64,000 nucleotides of DNA from the NCBI RefSeq assembly GCF_020552705.1, contig NZ_JAJBZG010000005.1, forward strand, positions 1-64,000. Reading direction: 5' to 3'. Of this stretch, positions 1 through 7,982 are shown piece by piece. This DNA comes from Christiangramia sediminis (GTDB lineage: Bacteria; Bacteroidota; Bacteroidia; Flavobacteriales; Flavobacteriaceae). Every line of letters begins with the position of its first letter. Position 1 is the first letter of the stretch. The notes beneath the pieces are model-generated. The model ran no database searches. It was not told the origin of the DNA and saw only the letters and a program-made list of their open reading frames with translations. Position numbers and translations under genes: made by a program.

Positions 1-200
1 TTGATTTTATTTATCGCTAAATAAAATCCTTGTCAATTCAATATATCAATGAACGACCCCTCTGTCCTTCGGACATCTCCCCAAAAGGGAGAATCAACCG
101 AATCCAAAAGGGATTCTCTTGTTAAAACCTGAGGATTCGAACCTCTCTAAATTACGCCCCGTCTGGCGGTTTCTCTTATTCTCAATCTGTACTTATGAAC
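1..200 (-). other. probable leader of an rRNA operon lying left of the window
   Basis: No open frame of note. Read on the minus strand, this stretch follows three tandem strong promoters and ends with an AT-rich inverted repeat at about 3-28 (ATTTTATTT / AAATAAAAT) preceded by 'attgaattgacaagga' (complement of about 27-42), which I recognise as resembling the boxA-bearing pre-16S leader of Flavobacteriaceae. A hairpin at 100-119 and a tRNA T-arm-like hairpin at 131-145 also lie in it. The 16S gene itself would be outside the window, so the assignment is inference. Confidence 0.5.
56..92. repeat. dispersed palindromic repeat of the 'tctgtccttcggacatctcc' type
   Basis: The segment contains the hairpin GTCC-TTCG-GGAC (within 'ctgtccttcggacat') followed by 'ctccccaaaagggagaa', itself an inverted repeat (CTCCC / GGGAG). 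Elements of this appearance are common between genes in Bacteroidota genomes. Only one copy of this exact type is visible in the window, so its dispersed nature rests on general knowledge. Confidence 0.4.
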
Positions 201-222
201 GCTTGCTCTCTCTCAAAGCGGG

Positions 223-257
223 TGCAAATATACAACGCTTTTTCTTTCCCAACCAAA
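223..257 (-). promoter_or_regulatory. promoter, copy 1 of 3 (rRNA-type)
   Basis: On the minus strand: TTTGG (complement of 253-257), then TATATTTGCA (complement of 223-232), directly followed by CCCGCTTTGAGAG. This is a near-perfect Bacteroidota sigma-A promoter with a G+C-rich start region. It lies closest to the presumed rRNA leader. Confidence 0.7.
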
Positions 258-354
258 ACTTTTTAATAAAAATTTTTGATTCTTTTTAAAGCTTTCAGTA
301 GCAACTCCTTAACTCCTTCTCCCCCTATGAACATCCCTTCGTTTCCAAAGCGGG

Positions 355-390
355 TGCAAATATAAAACGAGTTTTGCTCTCCAACCAAAT
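355..390 (-). promoter_or_regulatory. promoter, copy 2 of 3 (rRNA-type)
   Basis: Minus strand: TTTGGTTGG (complement of about 381-389) and TATATTTGCA (complement of 355-364), followed by CCCGCTTTGGAAAC. It shares the -33 block, spacer length, -7 block and start region with copy 1, and lies 132 bp from it. Confidence 0.65.
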
Positions 391-488
391 TAATTCCTAA
401 AAAAATTAATTATTTTTTTCAAGGCTTTTCCTTGCTATTGCTTACTCCCAGTACTCTCAGTGAACTTACGCCTTGCTCTCAAAGCGGC

Positions 489-520
489 TGCAAATATACA
501 GTTGATTTTTGATTACACAA
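489..520 (-). promoter_or_regulatory. promoter, copy 3 of 3 (rRNA-type)
   Basis: Minus strand: TTG, 19 bp, TATATTTGCA (complement of 489-498), followed by GCCGCTTTGAGAG. It is 134 bp upstream of copy 2. Its -33 context is less rich than in the other two. Nothing recognisable lies between it and position 670. Confidence 0.55.
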
Positions 521-670
521 TAGCAATCTACTATTTTAGTTATTTTTATGTTAATGGAATCTTTTCAATCAAAACACAACTGAATTGACAGATTTCAACT
601 GAAAAGGTTATAGAATAATTCAGTTAAATACACAATAAGAAAAGAATTCAGCAATGGCCCTCCTGAAAAT

Positions 671-2569
671 CTAGAGAAAAAGATCCCAAACAAGTCCGAA
701 TCTGATCAAAAAATCGGTGTAGGGATAGCCTGGAGCAGAAAAATCGTTATTGGAATCTATAAGATCATTCAAATTTTGAAGCTTAAAAAATATTCTTGCC
801 TTGTCTACTTTAGCATTAAAGAAATAATCCAGCATAGGATATCCTCCAAGTTTTTGAGAATTCTGGACATAAAATTCAGCTAAAACTGGATCGTAAGCAT
901 CCATCTCATATTCAGAAAAATATTTGAAAGTAAATCCTGTCTGTAGATAAAGTGCATTATCAAACCAAAAATCTTTATAATAAATAGAATTCCTGGTAAC
1001 AAATTCAGGAACATTAAAAACCCCAAGGCCCTCCAGAACATTCTGATACATTATAGTATTGTATGAGCCAAATAAACCAAAATCAAATTCTTTCTCTGCC
1101 CGAAGCTTCAGATACCGAACCTGCGACCCGGCCTGGAAAGGTTTCACACTACCACTATCATCTGTGGAGAAATAAGTATAATTCTCTATTTGTGATAAAC
1201 TTCCAGAAATATCAAAAAGCTTTTTCGATTTAAAATCGGCAAAAAGTCTTTGAGAAACTTCATTATCAAATTCATTCTGCCAGTTATAATTTAAATAATC
1301 GCTTTGATATAAAAGGAAATTAAAGTTTGGAGCAGTACTATTTTGATTGATCCCAAAACGTATCCAATTATCTCTATTGAACTCATAAGAAGCAGTTGCA
1401 GCAATATAATTTCCGGAGAATTCATCGGAAAGGTTCAATTTCGCATCAGCTTCCAGACCGAAGCCGCCTATTTTCTTTTTATAGGAGCCCACCACATGCA
1501 ATAAATTTCCGTTGATACGATTTCCTATAGTATCTCCAGACTTTATAAAGACTGAATTATAACCATAATCGTAAAAAGTATGTCCCGCTCCAAAAGAAAG
1601 CTCTCCTAATAAATTATTGGCATAATTCACCGAAACTTCATTGAACAGATTCTTTAACCTGGTTTCGTCATTAAGATTGCTTGACTCAAAGGACTCGCCA
1701 AATAATTCATTTTCGGCTGAATCCTGATTGAAAACAAATTTCTTATAGCTATAATCAAAAACATGAGCTATACTGAGCATATTCGTAGAATCGGTAACCT
1801 TCGTCAACGTATATTGATGATCTAAAAAGAATCGTTTCCCAAAAAGGATATTTTCAGCATTTTCAAAATTCACAGATAAAACCGACCTGTCATCAAACTC
1901 CGGCTCCTGATTAATATATTGGGTTATGGCCAGACTATCCAGTCCGCCATTTTCTTCATTTAAAAGATCCTGCGAAGCAAAATGTGCTTTTGCCTGGTAC
2001 TTTTTATTATCTGAATGGTAACTAAAGCCCATCCTTAAATTTCCAGCACTGGTTAGAATATGCTGATATCTTCCCAAAGCGCGTGTTCCCTTATAAGCAA
2101 TGAATAAATTGAGATTTTCTGAAGTATTTACGGTGAACAAGGCATCAAGTTGCTGACCCTGTTCTGGGACGGTTTTGAAATAAAGATCAGTTAAGGGAGT
2201 AGGAACATGATAATAATTAACATCTTCTACCTCCATATAAGCGAAATGTTTCGCCCTTGCACCCAGCTCAGGAAAAGTTTTTTTATAATCTTTTCTAAGG
2301 CTTAAACTATTATAGGGCTGGCCGGTATTTGAAAAAGGCAATAACTCAAAATTATCTTTACGCAGGTAATTGAATTTATAATCTTTTAATATTGTTAAGG
2401 TGGTATCCAGATAGGTGGTATCGTTCTTTACAGAAATGATCTTATAATCTTCAATAGGTGGCATGCTATCCTTCTTCTTTGAAGTATTCATTCTTTCGCT
2501 TTTATCAGGATTCTGACTCCATGCCTGGAAAGAAGATATTAAAATAAGACAAAAAAGGAATTTTCTCAT
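671..2569 (-). CDS. putative outer-membrane porin (Porin_10-like)
   Basis: 632 aa from the chosen start. The N-terminus is a clean signal peptide (MRKFLFCLILISSFQAWS, cleaved before Q), so I prefer the ATG at 2569 over one two codons upstream at 2575. After a short Ser/Lys-rich linker the protein is long, aromatic-rich and made of alternating beta-strand-like segments up to the C-terminal 'RFGLVWDLFL', which fits an outer-membrane beta barrel. The length and pattern match the Bacteroidota 'putative porin' family (Porin_10). No TonB plug is visible, so passive diffusion is more likely than active uptake; the substrate is unknown. A TATTTTTG -7-like box lies at 2589-2596. It is separated from the upstream susCD operon by a terminator, so it is probably transcribed alone. 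Confidence 0.75.
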   Translation of the reverse strand: MRKFLFCLILISSFQAWSQNPDKSERMNTSKKKDSMPPIEDYKIISVKNDTTYLDTTLTILKDYKFNYLRKDNFELLPFSNTGQPYNSLSLRKDYKKTFPELGARAKHFAYMEVEDVNYYHVPTPLTDLYFKTVPEQGQQLDALFTVNTSENLNLFIAYKGTRALGRYQHILTSAGNLRMGFSYHSDNKKYQAKAHFASQDLLNEENGGLDSLAITQYINQEPEFDDRSVLSVNFENAENILFGKRFFLDHQYTLTKVTDSTNMLSIAHVFDYSYKKFVFNQDSAENELFGESFESSNLNDETRLKNLFNEVSVNYANNLLGELSFGAGHTFYDYGYNSVFIKSGDTIGNRINGNLLHVVGSYKKKIGGFGLEADAKLNLSDEFSGNYIAATASYEFNRDNWIRFGINQNSTAPNFNFLLYQSDYLNYNWQNEFDNEVSQRLFADFKSKKLFDISGSLSQIENYTYFSTDDSGSVKPFQAGSQVRYLKLRAEKEFDFGLFGSYNTIMYQNVLEGLGVFNVPEFVTRNSIYYKDFWFDNALYLQTGFTFKYFSEYEMDAYDPVLAEFYVQNSQKLGGYPMLDYFFNAKVDKARIFFKLQNLNDLIDSNNDFSAPGYPYTDFLIRFGLVWDLFL

Positions 2570-2633
2570 GTACATAAAGACTTATGGACAAAAATATAAT
2601 AATTAACGAAAGATAGCTGAAGTTTATTAAAAC

Positions 2634-2663
2634 AAAAAAACCACCCGAATTGGGTGGTTTTTA
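2634..2663 (-). terminator. terminator of susCD operon 1
   Basis: Perfect hairpin ACCACCC-gaatt-GGGTGGT with A/T runs on both sides, directly downstream of the susD stop codon. On the minus strand it ends in a run of T. The flanking A run means it could also work on the plus strand. Confidence 0.85.
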
Positions 2664-2683
2664 TTATTAAAAGATATTAAAAA

Positions 2684-4096
2684 TTAATATCCAAAGTTCT
2701 GATCTATGTTAGCATTTGAATCCACTTCTGCAAATGGCACTGGTAGAGCGAAGTTATAATCACCATACATTGGTCCACCATGCGTTTGCTGTACTGGATC
2801 TGGAGTAGGAATATCTTTTCCAGTTCTTGCAAGATCATGGAATCTGAATCCTTCAAATGCAAGTTCTTTTCTTCTTTCTAGTAGAATATTATCCTTGGTA
2901 GCTTCTGTATAAAGTTCAGCACCTCTATTCATAGGAATCATGTTCAACCAGGTTAGAGCATCTGCACCTCCTGTTTCAAGTAATGCTTCTGCATAGATAA
3001 GAACGATTTCTTCATATCTAATAACCGGAACATTATCATCATAAGGAGCGATAGAAGGATATTTTCCAATATTACGGAAAAGACCAGCAGCATCAACCTG
3101 AATTACACCAGGATCAGTAACTGTTCCATCTTCCGCAACATCCTGAACACCTCTTACATCGTCTTCACCGTAGATAGCTGCAAGATTAGGAAGTACTACA
3201 ACATCACCATAGTTAGTATCCTGATAAATATTAGCAAGACCATTAATCCCAGGGTTGTCAATTGCTGTAAAAGCAATCTCGAATATAGTATTCACTCCAC
3301 CTGCTAATGCAAAAGTAGATAAGAACTCATCTTCAGTGGCAACATCAAAAGCTCCAGAATCAATAACGGCTTTAGAAGCAGTTAGAGCAGTAGGCCAGTC
3401 ACCAAAGTAAGCTGCAACTCTAGCCTTTAAAGCATCTGCGGCATAAGTAGTAATAAATACAGCATTATCATTAAGTGACTCTGACATTAGGCTAGAAGCC
3501 ATATCAAGATCATCATACGCAAACTGCTTTACTTCTCCCGCTGTATTACGAGCAGGGAAAAGATTCTCATTATCTCTAAATGTCATAACGTAAGGTACAC
3601 CAACAGAGCTTTCACTTCCACCTTGTACATTCTGCTGACCGTAGAAAGTCACAAGATCAAAATGCGCAAGAGCTCTTAAAGCATACGCCTGACCTTTAAG
3701 GTGATCTAAAACTTCCTGATCACCTTCAATGTTCTCAGCATTGATCACAATGTTTGCAGAAGCAATAACACCGTACATTTGAGCCCATAGCGTTTCAACA
3801 ATTCCAGATTCTGAGTTTAAATCCATTTGCCCTTCAACCACAAAACGGTTAGAATTAGCATTTGAATAAACGTTGTCTGAGAATATATCTCCCAGGACAA
3901 CTACATCTCTACCATAGTAAGCAGATGCTGACATTCTATCATAAGCTCCGTTCAAAACGGCCTCAAGATCGTTTGTTGTATTGATACTTGTCTCAATACT
4001 TTTCGACTGTGCCAAAGTTGGATCCAGATCCTCCTCGGAACATGAAGCGAAAAGCCCCACAGTCAAAACTGTAATTAATAAATATTTAAATTTCAT
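2684..4096 (-). CDS. SusD/RagB-like surface nutrient-binding lipoprotein (pair 1)
   Basis: 470 aa. The signal peptide ends in a lipobox with Cys19 (GLFASC), followed by the acidic stretch SEEDLDP, which resembles the Bacteroidota export signal sending lipoproteins to the cell surface. The body has SusD features: 'LNGAYDRMS', 'AYALRALAHFDLV', 'RYEEIVLIYAEALLETGG', 'LLERRKELAFEGFRFHDL' and the C-terminal 'LPVPFAEVDSN' ending in NFGY. SusD proteins cap the SusC channel and bind the substrate outside the cell. It is 9 bp downstream of its susC partner in one operon. No polysaccharide-degrading enzyme is nearby, so the substrate (glycan or peptide) cannot be named. Confidence 0.93.
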   Translation of the reverse strand: MKFKYLLITVLTVGLFASCSEEDLDPTLAQSKSIETSINTTNDLEAVLNGAYDRMSASAYYGRDVVVLGDIFSDNVYSNANSNRFVVEGQMDLNSESGIVETLWAQMYGVIASANIVINAENIEGDQEVLDHLKGQAYALRALAHFDLVTFYGQQNVQGGSESSVGVPYVMTFRDNENLFPARNTAGEVKQFAYDDLDMASSLMSESLNDNAVFITTYAADALKARVAAYFGDWPTALTASKAVIDSGAFDVATEDEFLSTFALAGGVNTIFEIAFTAIDNPGINGLANIYQDTNYGDVVVLPNLAAIYGEDDVRGVQDVAEDGTVTDPGVIQVDAAGLFRNIGKYPSIAPYDDNVPVIRYEEIVLIYAEALLETGGADALTWLNMIPMNRGAELYTEATKDNILLERRKELAFEGFRFHDLARTGKDIPTPDPVQQTHGGPMYGDYNFALPVPFAEVDSNANIDQNFGY

Positions 4097-4105
4097 AGTT
4101 ATTTT

Positions 4106-7100
4106 TTAAAAGTTTACGTTAACACTTAGAGTATAAGACTCAACAGGAGGAGTAGTAAGAGTTGTATAACCATTAGCTCTCACCTCAGGGTCTAATTTAA
4201 GTCCATCATCTTTCACCCAGGTAGCGATGTTTGTACCTCTCAAAGTAAGAGATAAACCATCAATACCTACAGATTGTGCCCATGTAGATGGAAGGCTATA
4301 ACCTAAAGCAACATTCTTAAGTCTGATGTAATCTCCGTCAAATAAATGACGAGAGTTAGTAGTATGGAAGTTGTTACTTCCTCCAAAGGCTAACTGAGGA
4401 ACATCAGTTACATCACCTGGCTGCTGCCATCTATCTAATAATTCCTGAGCACCATTATAAGTACCTAAAGTAAAGCTATTAGTTCTTAAATAGAACTGTG
4501 CATACTGCTCGTAAATTTTGTGTCCACCTGCAAAATATGCATTTGCTTCAGCAAAGAAACCTTTATACTGAACACGAGTTCCAAAACCTCCTGAGTAAGT
4601 AGGAAGTGCAGAAGCACCCTGATAAACTCTTTCAGCTGCATTATAATTAGAAGTAACTTCACCGTCAACACCGTTCACATACCAGGTAGGTAAACCAGTT
4701 TGAGTATCTACTCCAGCGTAAGTTCTCATGAACCAAGCAGCTGCAGGAAGACCTTCTCTAGTTGTTTTGTAAGAACTACCTGCAAGTGGATCTAATGGTT
4801 CTCCATCAGCTCCTAAAGCTAGTTCTGTTACTTCGTTATCTACCGTAGCATAGTTACCGTTTACACTCCATAAGAAATCCTGAGTACGAATTACCTCATA
4901 AGTTAATTGAGCTTCTATACCTGAGTTTTCCATTTCTCCAACGTTTCTATCCTGACCAGAAAATCCAGTAGTCAAAGATAATGGTACATTTTGTAGAAGA
5001 TCTGAAGTTGTTCTGTTATAATATGCGAAAGAACCCGTTAATCTACTGTCAAACATACCAAAGTTAACACCTACGTCATAAGTTTTACCCTTTTCCCACT
5101 CTAGGTCTGGATTTCCAAACTGTGATGGAGTAGCCGCTCCGTTGGCATTATAATCACCTCCAAAGGCAAGTAAAGCCTGGTAAGCATTGATATCAACACT
5201 GTTGTTACCAGTGATACCATATGAACCCCTTAATCTAAGAGTATTGAAAATATCATTGTTCATGAACTCTTCTCTATGAATGTTCCAAGCAGCACCTACA
5301 GAACCAAAATCTCCGTATCTGTTTCCTGGAGCAAATCTAGAAGATCCTTCACGTCTGTAAGTTAAATCTAAAACATACTTTCCAGCATAGTTATAGTTCA
5401 ATAAAGCTAAGTAAGATGAGTTAATCCAATCTGAAAAAGATGAAAAAGCATCAAAGTTAGCACTAGCAGAAGCAATATTGATCAATCCATCAGTTGGAAA
5501 GTTCTCTCCATAACCGTAAAGGTAAGAATTCTGGTTGTTCTGATATTCAAATAAAGCAGTAGCATCAAAATTATGATCCTTACCAAGTGTGAATACATAG
5601 TTTAAAGATCCCTGGTAAACCCAGTTAAAGTTCTTTTCATCACTACTTTCAGCATAACCATTCAAATCTTCAGCATCACCTTCATATCTATTGATAAAAG
5701 ACTTGTACTCGGTTAATTGATAATCTAAACTTATTCTGTTACTAAATGTTAAACCATCAAACAGTTCCCAATCTAACTTTGTATTTGAGATAGCTCTGGT
5801 TAACATGTTTCTGTTAAAGTTATTTTCCAATACATAGAAGATATTTGGAAGAGAACCGAATTTTAGGTCGATATTCTCTGTTCCGTCGTCATTAAATCTA
5901 CTATTGAAAGGACTCATCAAAGTTCTTGTGATAAAAGGATTTGAAAAGAAAGATCCCTGCTCAAGAATTGGATTTTGTCTAATATTTGAAACATTTATAG
6001 ACGTTGAAAGATCCAAATTATCTCTCAATTCTCTTTCGAAACTAAAACTTCCGTTCAATCTTTCGAAATCAACACTTTTTACAGTAGCTTCAGTTTTGTT
6101 GTAACCTAAAGAAGCATAGAAATTAGACTTTTCATCTCCACCTGTAGCAGAAAAAGTATAATTCTGAGTCAATGCATCTTCATTCTTGATATTCTGATCC
6201 CAGTTATAACCATCAACCGCAGGATCGAAGTCTAATACATCTGGATCCAGGATACCAAAATCAACTCCTAATTGCAGAGCATTCCCATCAGTAAATCCAA
6301 AATCACCATTAACACCGTTAGCTCCATAAGAGTTAACCAAAGATTCAATTAATAGGTCATAACGTTGCTGACCTGTTAAGTACTCTCTTTCGTTATAGGC
6401 ATCATTTTGAAAACCAACTGTAGAGTTAAAAGAGAATTTAGTTTCTCCACTAGAACCACTCTTAGTAGTAATTACAATTACCCCATTAGAACCTCTGGCT
6501 CCATAAGCTGCAGTTGCAGACGCATCTTTTAATACAGTGATACTTTCGATATCCTGACTATTGATAGTTGCAAGAGGGTTAAGCGAACTAAGGTTAGCAC
6601 TACCACTATTGTTATTGTTTACAACCGGCACCCCATCAATTACATATAAAGGTTCGTTGTTAAGCGCCAAGGAACTAAGACCACGGATACGAACATCCTG
6701 AGTAGAACCAGGAGTACCAGAAGACATAGAAATTTGAACACCGGCAACTTTACCTTGTAAAGCTTGTTCTACAGAAGGAACAGGAATCTGAGCAACTTCG
6801 TCACCCCCAATAGTTACTGAAGATCCAGTAACTTCTTCTACCCCTTTTGTACTATAACCTAGTACGACAACTTCTTCAAGTTTTCCTACATCAGTTTGCA
6901 TTGTAACATCTAATACGCTGGATGTCCCTACAGGAATTTCCTGAGAAACAAAACCAACAAAACTGAATACCAACCTTTGACCCTGGTTTACAGAGATACT
7001 GTAATTCCCGTCAAAATCTGTTTGAGTACCCTCTCCAGTTCCCTGTACCATAACTGTTACTCCTGGCACAGGCAAACCGTCTTCATCCACAACCGTACCT

Positions 7101-7183
7101 GATACGGTTTTCTGTTGTGCAAAACTAATTTGCACCACTAACACCAGTAACAGTGTTAGAAATCCATGTAATCTTTTTTTCAT
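4106..7183 (-). CDS. SusC/RagA-like TonB-dependent outer-membrane transporter (pair 1)
   Basis: 1025 aa, normal for the family. Signal peptide (1-22), a CarboxypepD-regulatory-like domain (about 25-95, 'VSGTVVDEDGLPVPGVTV'), a short TonB-interacting segment (VEEVVVLGYS region), the plug domain with 'LNNEPLYVIDGVPVV' and 'AYGARGSNGVIVITTKSG', then a beta barrel to the C-terminal 'YTLSVNVNF'. It imports large oligomers through the outer membrane using the proton-motive force via TonB. It is the first gene of a two-gene operon with the SusD gene 9 bp downstream. No dedicated ECF sigma or anti-sigma gene is adjacent, so regulation is not evident from the sequence. Confidence 0.95.
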   Translation of the reverse strand: MKKRLHGFLTLLLVLVVQISFAQQKTVSGTVVDEDGLPVPGVTVMVQGTGEGTQTDFDGNYSISVNQGQRLVFSFVGFVSQEIPVGTSSVLDVTMQTDVGKLEEVVVLGYSTKGVEEVTGSSVTIGGDEVAQIPVPSVEQALQGKVAGVQISMSSGTPGSTQDVRIRGLSSLALNNEPLYVIDGVPVVNNNNSGSANLSSLNPLATINSQDIESITVLKDASATAAYGARGSNGVIVITTKSGSSGETKFSFNSTVGFQNDAYNEREYLTGQQRYDLLIESLVNSYGANGVNGDFGFTDGNALQLGVDFGILDPDVLDFDPAVDGYNWDQNIKNEDALTQNYTFSATGGDEKSNFYASLGYNKTEATVKSVDFERLNGSFSFERELRDNLDLSTSINVSNIRQNPILEQGSFFSNPFITRTLMSPFNSRFNDDGTENIDLKFGSLPNIFYVLENNFNRNMLTRAISNTKLDWELFDGLTFSNRISLDYQLTEYKSFINRYEGDAEDLNGYAESSDEKNFNWVYQGSLNYVFTLGKDHNFDATALFEYQNNQNSYLYGYGENFPTDGLINIASASANFDAFSSFSDWINSSYLALLNYNYAGKYVLDLTYRREGSSRFAPGNRYGDFGSVGAAWNIHREEFMNNDIFNTLRLRGSYGITGNNSVDINAYQALLAFGGDYNANGAATPSQFGNPDLEWEKGKTYDVGVNFGMFDSRLTGSFAYYNRTTSDLLQNVPLSLTTGFSGQDRNVGEMENSGIEAQLTYEVIRTQDFLWSVNGNYATVDNEVTELALGADGEPLDPLAGSSYKTTREGLPAAAWFMRTYAGVDTQTGLPTWYVNGVDGEVTSNYNAAERVYQGASALPTYSGGFGTRVQYKGFFAEANAYFAGGHKIYEQYAQFYLRTNSFTLGTYNGAQELLDRWQQPGDVTDVPQLAFGGSNNFHTTNSRHLFDGDYIRLKNVALGYSLPSTWAQSVGIDGLSLTLRGTNIATWVKDDGLKLDPEVRANGYTTLTTPPVESYTLSVNVNF

Positions 7184-7319
7184 TATTTCGTTAAATTTGA
7201 ATTAGCCTGCGCCAAAAATCATAATAAATTCTTAATAAACCAAAATTAATTTCATTTTAACTTATCCAAACTTTAACATTTAGCCTAATCTTTATCGTCC
7301 TGTTCCCTAATCATCTTAA

Positions 7320-7327
7320 TATATTTG
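7320..7327 (+). promoter_or_regulatory. -7 box of the rnhB promoter
   Basis: TATATTTG lies 26 bp before the rnhB ATG, matching the Bacteroidota TAnnTTTG consensus. No good TTG is seen at -33. The spacing fits a short leader and favours the ATG at 7353. The 7184-7352 gap also must hold the susC promoter, which I cannot place. Confidence 0.5.
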
Positions 7328-7352
7328 TAAAATTTCAATACAAAACTTGCGA

Positions 7353-7949
7353 ATGCTTAATTATTATAATCTTGAATTAACAGTAGCAGGCACCGATGAA
7401 GCTGGAAGAGGCTGTCTCGCGGGACCCGTTACTGCTGCTGCTGTTATACTACCTAGAAGCTTTAAAAGTAAGATACTAAATGACTCCAAAATACTCAGTT
7501 TAAAAAACAGGGAACTACTAAAATCGCAAATTGAAGCTGAAGCATTAACTTATGGAGTGGAACATGTTTTTATGGAAGAAATAGATGAAATAAATATTTT
7601 AAACGCTTCCATATTAGCCATGCACAGAGCTCTACAAAAGTTAAATTTGGATCCGGAGCATATTATTGTAGATGGAAACAGGTTCAAATCTTACCAAAAT
7701 ATCAGTCATAATTGCATAATTAAGGGGGATGGTAAATTCATGTCTATTGCGGCAGCTTCCATATTAGCCAAAACCAATAGGGATAATTATATGGAAAAGA
7801 TTCATGAAGAATTCCCTGCCTATAACTGGAAAAAGAATAAGGGATATCCCACCAGGGAGCATAGGGCGGCAATTGAAAAGCATGGAATCACAAAATATCA
7901 CCGAAAAACCTTCAAACTACTCCCTGATCAATTGAAGATTGAATTCTAA
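7353..7949 (+). CDS. rnhB: ribonuclease HII
   Basis: 198 aa from the ATG at 7353; a TTG two codons earlier is in frame but less likely. It cuts the RNA strand of RNA-DNA hybrids and removes ribonucleotides misincorporated in DNA. The catalytic acidic set is visible: Asp15-Glu16 in '[14 protein letters not shown]', Asp107 in 'IIVDGNRF', and Asp144 in '[11 protein letters not shown]'; 'NDSKILS' and 'KGDGK' are further family motifs. Length is typical for the minimal bacterial enzyme. The following lipoprotein gene starts 33 bp downstream without a terminator between, so the two are probably co-transcribed. Confidence 0.97.
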   Translation: MLNYYNLELTVAGTDEAGRGCLAGPVTAAAVILPRSFKSKILNDSKILSLKNRELLKSQIEAEALTYGVEHVFMEEIDEINILNASILAMHRALQKLNLDPEHIIVDGNRFKSYQNISHNCIIKGDGKFMSIAAASILAKTNRDNYMEKIHEEFPAYNWKKNKGYPTREHRAAIEKHGITKYHRKTFKLLPDQLKIEF

Positions 7950-7982
7950 GTTGCTATTTTTGCTCAAACCCACTATCCAACC

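Noticed and set aside
100-200. A tRNA gene on the minus strand suggested by 'gaggttcgaatcctc'
   Set aside because: Only the T-arm-like hairpin is present; no pairing acceptor stem, D-arm or anticodon arm can be drawn around it.
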